A model generated the notes under the pieces. That model was given only the letters and a program-made list of their open reading frames with translations. It did no database searches and was not told the DNA's origin. Below are positions 18,359 to 27,811 of a stretch of 39,057 nt of DNA, piece by piece. The position numbers and the translations under genes are program-made. The stretch's first letter is position 1. Every line of letters starts with the position of its first letter. Location: NCBI GenBank assembly GCA_030699685.1, contig JAUYLJ010000013.1, positions 1 through 39,057 on the forward strand, written 5' to 3'. Source of the stretch: a bacterium (GTDB lineage Bacteria; Patescibacteriota; Patescibacteriia; JAHIZJ01).

Positions 18359-18691
18359 TTATTTCTTTAGCACGCCCAGGAAGCCGTTGATAAACCCGAG
18401 CACCAAGCTAAACAACAACGCCCACCAGAAATTCTCTACAGAGAATCCAGGCACAAAAGAACTTGCCAGCATAATCAACACCGCGTTGATGACAAAAGTG
18501 AAGAGACCGAAAGTGAGGAAATTAATCGGCAAAGTAAGAACGACAATAATGGGGCGCAGGATAGCGTTAACGAAACCGATAACGACGGCAGTTATTACCG
18601 CTGCCCAGAAACCCTCGACCACTACCCCCGGTAAAATGTACGCGGCGGCGGCCACGGCCAGCGCGTTTACCAGCAATCGTACGATAATCAT
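18359..18691 (-). CDS. Phage holin family / 4-TM (PF04020-like) membrane protein
   Basis: MIIVRLLVNALAVAAAAYILPGVVVEGFWAAVITAVVIGFVNAILRPIIVVLTLPINFLTFGLFTFVINAVLIMLASSFVPGF. Start taken at the internal Met rather than 18751. Confidence 0.88.
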   Translation of the reverse strand: MIIVRLLVNALAVAAAAYILPGVVVEGFWAAVITAVVIGFVNAILRPIIVVLTLPINFLTFGLFTFVINAVLIMLASSFVPGFSVENFWWALLFSLVLGFINGFLGVLKK

Positions 18692-18701
18692 ATGCGTGTT
18701 C

Positions 18702-19637
18702 TTAATTATTGGTTGTTTTTTCGACTGCGTTGTATACCGATTCGGAAACACTGGAGACAGCGGATATTAGTTGCTCGTATTCACCGCCCTTTGTCATCAC
18801 GCAGATAAGATAGGGCTGCTCAGGATGGTAGACTATGCCGCAGTCATGGTGCTGTTGCCGGCTGGCCAATACTCCTGATTGCGCGCCGTACTTATGAGAA
18901 ACAACCACTGATTCCGGTACGCCCGCCACCAGGCCCTGGGCGTACGTCGCGCGTGACAATAACTCTAGGGCGTATTCCGACATTTCACGGTTAAGATATG
19001 AGGCGTTATACAGCACTCTGAAAAGTGAAGCATATTCTTTCACCGTCAAATAATTTTCTGGCGAATCAACCCTGGGATACGAAATTCCAAGAACTTTGTG
19101 CAAATCCTCTAATTCCGAAAATTCCATTACCAGATTCAGCTGGTCCAGGGCGTCATTGGCCGAAGCAATAATCATGCGCTCAATCAACTGACGAACCGAT
19201 TCGGACTGGCCAGTAGCCGCGTTTTCTATCACCTCGTCCAGAATAGCCGGATCGCGCTCTGCCTGTTTCAGAATAGTCATCATCACCGGCACTTTGAGCA
19301 AGCTCGCCGGAGCAAATTCTTCTTTTTCATTGACGCCAAACCATGGTCCATTATTCAGGTCGCGGTAATAGATAGAAACGAACTCGATGGTCCCTCTTTT
19401 CATGATTTCATTGATGGACTGGCTGATCGACTGTTTCACCGACCCTGGGACACTGGCTGAACTCGACGGGTCGCAGTCTAGAAGAGGGCTGATGAAATTG
19501 TATCCTGATTGCCTGACCTGGGTGACCGGCTCTCTATCAGCATCACTCGCCGAAACGGATTTCATGACCAAAGCACCAACTACTCCGCCGGCGACAAAGA
19601 GCCCCAGCCCGAACAGTAGATTTCGATATTTCTTCAT
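18702..19637 (-). CDS. Membrane-anchored serine hydrolase, beta-lactamase class A-like
   Basis: SLLKVPVMM (SxxK), SANDALDQL (SxN) and HKYGAQSG (KTG-like). Confidence 0.85.
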   Translation of the reverse strand: MKKYRNLLFGLGLFVAGGVVGALVMKSVSASDADREPVTQVRQSGYNFISPLLDCDPSSSASVPGSVKQSISQSINEIMKRGTIEFVSIYYRDLNNGPWFGVNEKEEFAPASLLKVPVMMTILKQAERDPAILDEVIENAATGQSESVRQLIERMIIASANDALDQLNLVMEFSELEDLHKVLGISYPRVDSPENYLTVKEYASLFRVLYNASYLNREMSEYALELLSRATYAQGLVAGVPESVVVSHKYGAQSGVLASRQQHHDCGIVYHPEQPYLICVMTKGGEYEQLISAVSSVSESVYNAVEKTTNN

Positions 19638-19794
19638 GAATACTTCTAAGTATGATAGGTGATCGAGCGATAGAATCTGATATCAGGATACACCACATTA
19701 CGAGATGATTCAATCACTGATTTGCAAAAACGATATGCGAGCAAAAATCACGCGTAATCCGTTGAAAGATAATCCGTTGCCCTACCAGGGGAAG

Positions 19795-20169
19795 TTATTT
19801 TTTCCGGAACTCCATCGACAGCGAATTGACGCAGAAGTGCTGTCCGCCATGTTCGGCAGGACCGTCGTCGAAAACATGGCCTAGATGGGCACCGCAATTG
19901 GCACATTCGACTTTAGTTCGTATCATTCCAAATGATCGGTCTTCAGAGAGTGTGATGTTTTTCGGATCGGCGGCTTTCCAGAAAGCCGGCCAGCCCATGT
20001 CAGAGTCAAACTTCGTTTCCGAGGAAAACAGAACATTGCCACAATTGACGCAATGGTAAGTACCGGCTTCCTTGTGATGAAGGTATTTGCCCGTTCCCGG
20101 CGGCTCCGTGCCTTGTCGAAAGCACACGTCGTACTGCTCAGGAGTGAGTTTGTTTTTTGAATCATTCAT
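19795..20169 (-). CDS. msrB: Peptide-methionine (R)-S-oxide reductase MsrB
   Basis: TEPPGTGKYLHHKEAGTYHCVNCGNVLFSSETKFDSDMGWPAFW...CANCGAHLGHVFDDGP...HFCVNSLSMEF. Confidence 0.98.
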   Translation of the reverse strand: MNDSKNKLTPEQYDVCFRQGTEPPGTGKYLHHKEAGTYHCVNCGNVLFSSETKFDSDMGWPAFWKAADPKNITLSEDRSFGMIRTKVECANCGAHLGHVFDDGPAEHGGQHFCVNSLSMEFRKK

Positions 20170-20187
20170 TGCTTACGAGTCAAAATT

Positions 20188-20823
20188 CTAGAGCAATGCT
20201 TGCAATTGCTTAAACCCGAAGGCGGGATGCGCCGAATCGCGAAGAATCGAACCGACAATAATCCAGTCCGCGCCGGATTGAAGCGTTGGCCCGATAGTCT
20301 CCTGGCTCATGCCACCATCGACGCTGATAACCGACCGCGGATACATTTTTCTCACCTGCCTGATTACTTTCAGCTGCCGAGGAAGAAAAACATTCCCCTG
20401 GCGGCCAGGAACAATGGTCATGACATGGTATCCGTCACAGATGTTTTTGTACGGCTTCAAGAGCGCGACTGCCACTCCGGGTCTGAGAGCTAAAAATACT
20501 TCGAATCGCCTCCGTAGTTCACGTATCAGTGGCGGTGAAATCTTAGCCTCTACATGAATGACCAATCGGCGGATTCCGGCCTCATAGCACGCCCCGGCCC
20601 AGGCAGCGGGATGTTCCACCATCAAGTGCGCTGCGGTATATTTTGGCAGGTTTAATTTGACGATGCCTGAGGGACCGAACGAACGCGTCATCACATAGTC
20701 TCCGTCCATCAGATCCAGGTGGAGATGAGAAGTAAAGCGGCGGAATACGTTTATTCTTTTTTGCGCGGTCGGCGCGTAACGCGTCAGGACTGACGGGATG
20801 ATACGGCGAGTTCTATTGGCCAT
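20188..20823 (-). CDS. rpe: Ribulose-phosphate 3-epimerase
   Basis: IPSVL, HLDLMDGDYV, ...ALRPGVAV..., SVDGGMSQETIGPTLQSGADWIIVGSIL. Confidence 0.88.
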   Translation of the reverse strand: MANRTRRIIPSVLTRYAPTAQKRINVFRRFTSHLHLDLMDGDYVMTRSFGPSGIVKLNLPKYTAAHLMVEHPAAWAGACYEAGIRRLVIHVEAKISPPLIRELRRRFEVFLALRPGVAVALLKPYKNICDGYHVMTIVPGRQGNVFLPRQLKVIRQVRKMYPRSVISVDGGMSQETIGPTLQSGADWIIVGSILRDSAHPAFGFKQLQALL

Positions 20824-21259
20824 GTTCGAGACTGCGGATTTGTTTCAATCGACGACGGTCGCGCTCGGCATTACGAAAACCTTGTTTTAGCCAGCCGCGC
20901 ACGATGGTCCAGGCGGGCTCGGCTTTCGGGTCCTCGCTGGCCAAGCAAAGCACATTAGCGTTTTCGTCTCGCTTGGCTCGGCGGGCGGTCCAGACATGGG
21001 AGGCTCCTACCGCTCTCACACCCTTGATTTTGTTAGCGGCAATGGCCACCCCCGTATTTGAGCGACAAATAAGGACGCCTTTATGGGAAGGGCTTTGGGC
21101 AACCGCCCGCCCAACTTTAGCCGCGAAAAAGGGATAATCATCATCAGGATCATATGAAGCCGGTCCCAGATCGCGGAAAGTAATGCGGGCTTTTTTCATA
21201 CGTTTCTTCAGTTCCTCCTTGGCGGCAAAACCGCCGTGATCAGATCCAAGGTATATCAT
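20813..21259 (-). CDS. rpiB: Ribose-5-phosphate isomerase B (RpiB/LacAB family)
   Basis: YLGSDHGGFAAKEELKKRM...DDDYPFFAAKVGRAVAQSPSHKGVLICRSNTGVAIAANKIKGVRA. Confidence 0.92.
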   Translation of the reverse strand: MIYLGSDHGGFAAKEELKKRMKKARITFRDLGPASYDPDDDYPFFAAKVGRAVAQSPSHKGVLICRSNTGVAIAANKIKGVRAVGASHVWTARRAKRDENANVLCLASEDPKAEPAWTIVRGWLKQGFRNAERDRRRLKQIRSLEHGQ

Positions 21260-21283
21260 GGGTGTAGTATATCACACAAAAAC

Positions 21284-22108
21284 TTATCGCTTGAAGAACT
21301 GTTTTTTGGCTATGTGCAAGGCGCCATACAATCCGCCAATATCTCCCAACTTGGCACGAACTATGGCCGGCGCCCCTTGGAAAACGTAGCAATACCGCTT
21401 AACCAGGCGGCGAATATCGCTTAATCGCGCCTGAGGATGCTTGAGCAATGAACCACCCACAACTATTGTTTCGGGCGACCAAAAAATACTCACATTCACC
21501 AAACCCAGCGCGAAATATTCCCTGAATTCCTTCCATACTTTTGGGTCAGTGATTTCTTTTGGAGTTTTACCGAATCTCTTTTCCAGCGCCGAACCGGAAA
21601 TACGCTTTTCCCAATATCCGGGTGAACGCGGGCCGCGTTTCAGAACAAGCGGAGCGTCGATAACGTGATGTCCCGGCTCAAATCCACCTGTGGAACGATC
21701 AATTTCTCCGTCCACAATTCTCACCCCGCCGATGCCGGTACTGGCCGTAATATAGGCCAGGATTGATTTGCCCTTCCCAGCGCCATAATGCGCCTCTCCC
21801 AAACCGGCCAGAGCGGCGTCATTCTCCAGCTGAATAGGACATCGCAGCTTTTTGTAAAGAAGGCTTTTAATGTTATGTCCGATCCATCCCTGAAGATTAC
21901 CTTCTCGAATAAGCTTGGGTAAACCTCCTACCGCAAATGAAATTGCACCGCTTCCGATCATCTTTTTTGCTTCCTCCGCGATCTTCTTTACTCCTTTTGG
22001 ACCATTTTTTGAAGTAGGAAAAATTACCGGTTTTCCCAAACGACCCGAAGCGCTGACTAGAGCCACTCTGGTATTCGTTCCCCCGATGTCAAAAACAAGC
22101 CCCCTCAT
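21284..22108 (-). CDS. ROK family sugar kinase
   Basis: FDIGGTNTRVALV, ENDAALAGLGEAHYGAGKG, ASTGIGGVRIVDGEID, GGFEPGHHVID. Confidence 0.92.
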   Translation of the reverse strand: MRGLVFDIGGTNTRVALVSASGRLGKPVIFPTSKNGPKGVKKIAEEAKKMIGSGAISFAVGGLPKLIREGNLQGWIGHNIKSLLYKKLRCPIQLENDAALAGLGEAHYGAGKGKSILAYITASTGIGGVRIVDGEIDRSTGGFEPGHHVIDAPLVLKRGPRSPGYWEKRISGSALEKRFGKTPKEITDPKVWKEFREYFALGLVNVSIFWSPETIVVGGSLLKHPQARLSDIRRLVKRYCYVFQGAPAIVRAKLGDIGGLYGALHIAKKQFFKR

Positions 22109-23418
22109 TCGCTCTCCAATAAGGTCCGGGTAATCTGCTTGTACTCCTCAACATTAGGCTGATCAAAAGCGTTGACGTTCATCAACTTAGCCAACAGCAT
22201 CGTCTCGATCATTTTCCACTGCATCAGCTCGCCCATAACGAACTCCGACAGCTGGCCAAGCCGGACAGTCATAAACGGCAGCGCTCTTTTAGCGTACGCT
22301 TCGATCGTACCGTCAAGAATAGCCTCAAGCGGATCTTTGATCGGCCGATCGGCCAGCCCGGCAACCAGCTGATTGACTAAATTGGCGGGCAGAGTAAGCG
22401 TCATTCCGGGATCCGCGTACACAAATGTCGTGACTTTATCCCTGGGGCCTCCCAGATAGAGCTGGCCGACCGAGTGGAGATCAGTCGAGCCCACTGAAAC
22501 CGTCGGCGTTATGCCCGTGTGCGCGCTCCGGCCGTCCAGATCAAACTCTTTCCCAACGCTTTCTCCCGTCAGCTGTCTCAGCCATTTTCCATATGATTCG
22601 AGTTGAGGTCTGAAGACAAAGAGGTCGTGGATGTTCCGGCCTTTTAGCCGCTGCTCATTGAGTACCGTAGCCGACTGCAGAGCGGGGCTGACTTCCGGAT
22701 CCAGACAAGGTTCGCGCATAGACTTGGCTCCATCGTGTAATTGTTCGATATCAAATCCGGCCAAGGCTAAGGGAACAAGTCCAACCGCGCTGAGGACGGA
22801 ATAGCGACCGCCAACAGTCTTTGGGATGGAAATTCGGCCCCAGTCTTCTTTTTCAGCTAGATCCCAGAGCTTGGAGCCTTCGTCCGTAATCGCGATAATG
22901 TGACTTTCTTTTTGCGGCCAGCGTGAGTGAAGCGCGTCCACGATGACGGAAGCGTTAGCCGCTGTTTCCGTTGTCCCGCCGGATTTACTGATGATGCAGA
23001 CCGCGATTTCGTCGGGCTGATTCAGTTTCTCGGTTACCAATCTTTTGAAGCTCTCCATCATTACCGGTTCCACGGTGTCGGCAAATAATACCTCGGGAGA
23101 CGACGCGTTGTTCCAGCGTGAAAGGCCGCGAAGCGCTTCCGTTATGGCCATGGCACCGAGATTAGAGCCGCCTATACCGATTACCAGAATGTATTTCAAC
23201 GCTTCAGTGCGATGTATCTCCACTAGTTCAAGCACGTTCCGGCGCAACTCAGCGTCAGCCGGGAGGCAAATAGAAGACTCAGAAGCTTCATAACCACCCT
23301 CTGCTGCCAGGTTCCGCAGGTCTTCAATGTATGCTTCGAGGGTTTTTTTCGAAATCGCCAGAGCCTTGGCATCTACTTGCGAGTGGGTGGAATCAAAGTG
23401 AAATGTCGTTTCTGCCAT
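22105..23418 (-). CDS. pgi: Glucose-6-phosphate isomerase
   Basis: GIGGSNLGAMAITEAL, ISKSGGTTETAANA, PKTVGGRYSVLSAVGLVPLALAG; overlaps the ROK gene. Confidence 0.96.
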   Translation of the reverse strand: MAETTFHFDSTHSQVDAKALAISKKTLEAYIEDLRNLAAEGGYEASESSICLPADAELRRNVLELVEIHRTEALKYILVIGIGGSNLGAMAITEALRGLSRWNNASSPEVLFADTVEPVMMESFKRLVTEKLNQPDEIAVCIISKSGGTTETAANASVIVDALHSRWPQKESHIIAITDEGSKLWDLAEKEDWGRISIPKTVGGRYSVLSAVGLVPLALAGFDIEQLHDGAKSMREPCLDPEVSPALQSATVLNEQRLKGRNIHDLFVFRPQLESYGKWLRQLTGESVGKEFDLDGRSAHTGITPTVSVGSTDLHSVGQLYLGGPRDKVTTFVYADPGMTLTLPANLVNQLVAGLADRPIKDPLEAILDGTIEAYAKRALPFMTVRLGQLSEFVMGELMQWKMIETMLLAKLMNVNAFDQPNVEEYKQITRTLLESE

Positions 23419-23425
23419 GTCTAAT

Positions 23426-24262
23426 TCATATACGTATTAAATTTTTCCAATCCTTGGCGAATTTTGCCAAGCCCTGTTCAGTCAACGGATGCAGGAGGTC
23501 GAAGCTTGTCATAGGCTGGTTCAGATCAAGCTCGGCGAATTCTATTTTCTTTAAACTGCCCACGTCGTGCGCATCATCATCTCTTGACGCCCAACGCTCC
23601 AGATCCTCCGCCGGCACCGTCATGATGTCCACACCCATTTCCGCCAGTTGCCTCATCACGTCCGTCGAGTGAATGCTGGCGGCCAGGACTTCCACGTGTC
23701 CATCACCCTGGGAGTATGTTTTCATAATGTTTCGTATCAGATCAAGTCCGTTCTCCCCAATGGTATCCAAGCGGCTGATAAAGGGTGAGAGAAACACCTG
23801 TCCTTTCTTGGCTCCCCTAGTGGCTGAGTAAACGGCTGCCGCCTGGGCTTGAGAAAAGACTAAGGTCATATTGACCCTGATGTCTTCATCGATCGCCAGG
23901 CGCGCGGCTTTCAGTCCCTCGAGAATCGTCGGCAGTTTGATGTGGGCGTTGGGTACCCAGGAATTCATTTCTCTGGCCTGCTTGAGCATATCGTCAGCGG
24001 ATGTTCCCGCGTCGGCATATACTTCGATGGAAACCGAACCTGCAGGCAGAAGATTGGCAATCTTTTGAATAATCCCTTTATAGTATTCAAGCAGCTCAGC
24101 GGCGCTAAATTTCCCTTTTTCTCTGAGCAAAGTCTGAACTTCCGGCGACTTGGCTACGTAGCTGGGATTGGTGGTTTGGCCGTCCAAAGACATCAACTGA
24201 AGAATCTTTTCCGTATCGGTCGGACTGCCGCTGTCCAAAAATACTTTAGTGCCCTGGATCAT
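23426..24262 (-). CDS. Transaldolase family protein
   Basis: MIQGTKVFLDSGSPTDTEKILQLMSLDGQTTNPSYV, NAHIKLPTILEGLKAAR, NMTLVFSQAQAAAVYSA, SPFISRLD; overlaps the transketolase stop. Confidence 0.92.
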   Translation of the reverse strand: MIQGTKVFLDSGSPTDTEKILQLMSLDGQTTNPSYVAKSPEVQTLLREKGKFSAAELLEYYKGIIQKIANLLPAGSVSIEVYADAGTSADDMLKQAREMNSWVPNAHIKLPTILEGLKAARLAIDEDIRVNMTLVFSQAQAAAVYSATRGAKKGQVFLSPFISRLDTIGENGLDLIRNIMKTYSQGDGHVEVLAASIHSTDVMRQLAEMGVDIMTVPAEDLERWASRDDDAHDVGSLKKIEFAELDLNQPMTSFDLLHPLTEQGLAKFAKDWKNLIRI

Positions 24263-26124
24263 CGTTTGTTTGTTATTGCCGAAATAATTGATGCGGCGTC
24301 GATACCCTGATGTTTGAGAAGTTGTTCCGGTTTTCCGGACCGCGGCAACTTATTTACGGATAAGGATGTGACCACTCCAGCCTCCCGCCCCAGCGCTGTT
24401 CGAACCGCTTCGGCTATCCCGCCCTCGGGCCGGTGATCCTCCACCACCACGATTCGTCCGGTTTCTTTGGCCGCCTTCCGCAAAGTGACTGAATCAATTG
24501 GCTTGATGGAATACAAATCAATAACACGGATCATCTTTCCACGCTTGGCCAGACCTTCCGCAGCGCGGAGAGCTTCATGCACTGTCACTCCGGCGCCAAC
24601 TATTGTGGCAAAATCATGATCACTGGATCGCAATACATAACTCCCGCCAATACGAAATTCGTCTTTCGGCCCATAGAGTATCGGCGTCTCCCCCCTGGTG
24701 GCGCGCATATACACCAATCCGCGCGACGTCAATGCCAGCTCAAAAAGCTTCTCCATCGACATTGCGTCAGCGGGACACAAGACGGAGCTGTTGTGAAGCG
24801 AGCGGAACATGGCTATATCTTCCAAAGCCATCTGTGAGGCGCCGTCCTCGCCGATGTGAACCCCAGCGTGCGTGCCCACGAAAATCAAATGCGTGTCAGC
24901 GTACTGAGCCATTCTGATTTGATCATGCGCGCGACTGAGAAACGCACCAAAGCTTGCTATCACCGGGATTTTACCGCGCAAGGAAAGGCCGACGCCCAGA
25001 CCAACCATGTTTTGCTCCGCAATATAGGCCTGGATAAAACGTTGCGAGAATACTTCCGCGAATTGGTTGGTATATGTGGAGTTCTGTACCTCAGCGTCCA
25101 GAACGGTCATCCGGGGGTAGGCCGGTCCCAAGCGCGCCAAAGCGTTACCAAAGCCTTTTCTGGTTGCCTGCGGCACGCTTTTTGCGTACTGAGGCGGTTT
25201 TACAACGGCAGACTTTGTTTCCTTGAGCTGTCGGTCGGCCGGTGGCGCTACCGTGCCTCGTAGTCGGCGGTCAACTGGACCAATACTCGCCAGAGCCTCC
25301 CTTGCTTGTTCAGCGGTGAAGGCTTTGCCATGCCAGCCGTTTTTGTTTTCCGAAAATTCGGCGCCTTTGCCCTTGACTGTCTTGGCCACTATCATGGCCG
25401 GCTGACCCTTCGTTTGTCGAGCCGCCTCGTAGGCTTTCAATATTTGTTCGGGTTTATGGCCATCAACCACAAATGTTTTCCAGCCGAAGCTGCGTGCTCG
25501 AGTAGCATACTCTCTCACGTCGTACTCCAGCATCGTCGGATTCGTCTGTCCCAAACGGTTGACGTCAATAATTGCCACCAGGTTGTCGATTTTGTAATAC
25601 GCTGCCAGCTGCATTGCTTCCCAGACCGAGCCTTCTGCCATCTCCGAATCACCAAGCAATACGTAGGTTCGGAAAGTCAAAGCATCCATCTTTGCGCTGA
25701 TTGCTTCGCCCAAGCCAATTGACAGACCCTGCCCCAGAGACCCGGTCGGCGCTTCCGTGTAACGAAACACCGGCATGGGATGCCCTTCGAGGCGGCTGCC
25801 GAATTTGCGCAATGAGTACAGTTCTTTCTCGGATACTTTTCCAGCCACGGCATAGAGCGAGTACAAAAGCGGCGAAGCGTGGCCTTTGGAAAAAATCAGC
25901 CTGTCGTTGTTGTGATAGTCCGGTTTTGCCAGATCGGCCCGGAACATCCCGCTGAACATTAACGCCACCATGAGCTCCACTGCCGAAAGCGATGACGTGG
26001 GATGGCCGGAACCGGCTTTGGTAGTCGACTGGATAATATAATAGCGTACCAGCTTGGCTAGTTCGGATAATACCTCGGTTTTCTTAGTCTTTTTGGTTTT
26101 GTACCGTGTTGTTTCCCTGGGCAT
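24259..26124 (-). CDS. tkt: Transketolase
   Basis: GSGHPTSSLSAVELMVAL, KGHASPLLYSLYAVAG, GSLGQGLSIGLGEA, YVLLGDSEMAEGSVWEA and C-terminal pyrimidine-binding and Tkt C domains in one ORF. Confidence 0.97.
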   Translation of the reverse strand: MPRETTRYKTKKTKKTEVLSELAKLVRYYIIQSTTKAGSGHPTSSLSAVELMVALMFSGMFRADLAKPDYHNNDRLIFSKGHASPLLYSLYAVAGKVSEKELYSLRKFGSRLEGHPMPVFRYTEAPTGSLGQGLSIGLGEAISAKMDALTFRTYVLLGDSEMAEGSVWEAMQLAAYYKIDNLVAIIDVNRLGQTNPTMLEYDVREYATRARSFGWKTFVVDGHKPEQILKAYEAARQTKGQPAMIVAKTVKGKGAEFSENKNGWHGKAFTAEQAREALASIGPVDRRLRGTVAPPADRQLKETKSAVVKPPQYAKSVPQATRKGFGNALARLGPAYPRMTVLDAEVQNSTYTNQFAEVFSQRFIQAYIAEQNMVGLGVGLSLRGKIPVIASFGAFLSRAHDQIRMAQYADTHLIFVGTHAGVHIGEDGASQMALEDIAMFRSLHNSSVLCPADAMSMEKLFELALTSRGLVYMRATRGETPILYGPKDEFRIGGSYVLRSSDHDFATIVGAGVTVHEALRAAEGLAKRGKMIRVIDLYSIKPIDSVTLRKAAKETGRIVVVEDHRPEGGIAEAVRTALGREAGVVTSLSVNKLPRSGKPEQLLKHQGIDAASIISAITNKR

Positions 26125-26189
26125 GCGATAGTATTACTCTATCACACTATACCACGTCTTAGGGTCCGCTGCACGATATACAATACGTT

Positions 26190-26543
26190 TTACTTTCGTT
26201 TTTTGAAGGCCACGCTAAACACAGGCTCGTAAGATTTTTCTTCTTCATCGGTCACTTCTACCGATTGTCCCTTCATCATCTGATTGAGAGACATATCGCA
26301 GAGTAATTCCTTATCAGATTTGATATCAAACTGCAGATCTTCAATGCGTTGATAATCCTTACCCATTTCTCCTTTCACGGAATCCTCGATGCGTTGTTTA
26401 TTCATCTTATAGGCTCTCAATTGTTCCATGATCTTTTGATAGCTGCCGTGGTTGGCCAGAGAGTCATGGTAAGCCGCTTTAAGCTCTTTAAGCTCTTTTT
26501 TCGATTTTTGAATTCTGTTGAACACGTCCTGTACGCTGGTCAT
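26190..26543 (-). CDS. Hypothetical coiled-coil protein
   Basis: 117 aa, Lys/Glu-rich helical sequence, in line with the sugar operon. Confidence 0.7.
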   Translation of the reverse strand: MTSVQDVFNRIQKSKKELKELKAAYHDSLANHGSYQKIMEQLRAYKMNKQRIEDSVKGEMGKDYQRIEDLQFDIKSDKELLCDMSLNQMMKGQSVEVTDEEEKSYEPVFSVAFKKRK

Positions 26544-26609
26544 ATGAACTACATTGAGTTAATTACAAATACAAAAGCCATTACAACTATCCGAACCGTT
26601 ATTTTACTT

Positions 26610-26864
26610 TTACGCTGCTTTTTCCTGACGAAAATCCTTCAGCCGATCCAAAAACATTTCTCGCTCCCGGGACCTTTGATCTTCATCAGCCGACTTCTCT
26701 AAACTGGCGTTGAATTCATCAACCATAGTCTGAAGCTCTTCACGTTCACCTTCGCTCAAACCGCTGCTGATTGCCGCGATCGCGCCGTCAATTTCATCCT
26801 GCAAAAACTTCTCGGAGTCACCCTGGACTTCTCTCGGCGCTCCACCTGTTTCTCTTGAACTCAT
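26610..26864 (-). CDS. Hypothetical helical protein
   Basis: 84 aa, acidic helical sequence, colinear with neighbours. Confidence 0.65.
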   Translation of the reverse strand: MSSRETGGAPREVQGDSEKFLQDEIDGAIAAISSGLSEGEREELQTMVDEFNASLEKSADEDQRSREREMFLDRLKDFRQEKAA

Positions 26865-26916
26865 TTCAGATTCGTTAATGCTTACGTACGCAGTGTACTG
26901 TACGCTACTAACATCG

Positions 26917-27729
26917 TCAAACTGGACGCAAGGTTCCGGCCCAGACTTGCCAGGCGAGAAGAGACTTGGCCACTAAACTCAGGACGATGTAGGCTTTTTC
27001 ACCATAGAGATAATCGCGCCACTTCCCAATCTTCTTATACTGCAGCACCATATTGACGGCGAAGATATTGAAAAATACGAAGATGGAGAAGAAAATCCAG
27101 TAGACGAAGCTTGGCGCCTTTGCTTCACCGCTACCGGCGTTCAATAGATAGAGCGCGATCGCCACCCATGGCACAGCCCCGGCAATTATGCCAAACCAAT
27201 AGGCGGTCCAATTCGTCTGCTTGGTAGACTGGTTGTGCAACTCCATCATCCAGCCGAAAAGGATCATCATCGCGTTCAAGAAAAACATCAGCATTAAACT
27301 AATCCCGTCGTACATACCCGTCAGCATGGCCACGACTACAATCATCACTGAAGAGCTGAAGCTGTATTCAATCCATCGCGCGTAGTTGGCTCCTCGTCCC
27401 AGGTTCCGCAAATACCACTGATAGACTCCAGGCAAAGAGATCGTCCAGTGAGCGATAGCGGACAGTAATAAAAACAACGCCACGATCGGTCCCAGGCGAA
27501 ATTCAAACACACTCTCCACCATAGGAACGAGTGTTTGCGATGTTCGATCAAACTCCACAAAAGCGCTGGTCACGGGCAGCGTAAAATCGTTGCTTAAAAA
27601 ATACATCGCGGTCGCCTGAGCGAAATGGAGAACTCCCATACATATATTAAAACCTCTCAGCTTCGGGTGTTGTCCGTCCGGTAGCTGAGCATTGTTCTTT
27701 GGTTTGGGCATGTGTTTTATGTTACGCAC
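26917..27729 (-). CDS. Heliorhodopsin
   Basis: Seven TMs; TM3 RWIEYSFSSSVMIVVVAMLTG with the counterion-position Glu; TM7 IVLSLVAKSLLAWQVWAGTLRP with the retinal Schiff-base Lys. ORF opens at GTG 27729; ATG at 27711 is an alternative start. Confidence 0.95.
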   Translation of the reverse strand: MRNIKHMPKPKNNAQLPDGQHPKLRGFNICMGVLHFAQATAMYFLSNDFTLPVTSAFVEFDRTSQTLVPMVESVFEFRLGPIVALFLLLSAIAHWTISLPGVYQWYLRNLGRGANYARWIEYSFSSSVMIVVVAMLTGMYDGISLMLMFFLNAMMILFGWMMELHNQSTKQTNWTAYWFGIIAGAVPWVAIALYLLNAGSGEAKAPSFVYWIFFSIFVFFNIFAVNMVLQYKKIGKWRDYLYGEKAYIVLSLVAKSLLAWQVWAGTLRPV

Positions 27730-27742
27730 TTTTTATATTTAG

Positions 27743-27771
27743 AGTATAAACCGTATTGATTATCATGACAA
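27743..27771 (-). promoter_or_regulatory. Predicted sigma70 promoter for heliorhodopsin
   Basis: Minus strand TTGTCA - 17 bp - TATACT. Confidence 0.7.
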
Positions 27772-27801
27772 GAAAAAACCGATGTGGGTTATGCATCGGT
27801 T
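27772..27801 (-). terminator. Rho-independent terminator
   Basis: Minus strand AACCGATG-CATAACCCA-CATCGGTT followed by TTTTCTT. Confidence 0.85.
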
Positions 27802-27811
27802 ACTCAGACTC

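Noticed and set aside
18359-18691. Prophage marker (holin)
   Set aside because: The PF04020-like family is common in chromosomes outside phages and no other phage gene is present.
19755-19779. Direct repeat TAATCCGTTG x2 (15-bp period) downstream of msrB
   Set aside because: Only two copies, no clear promoter relation; could be chance.
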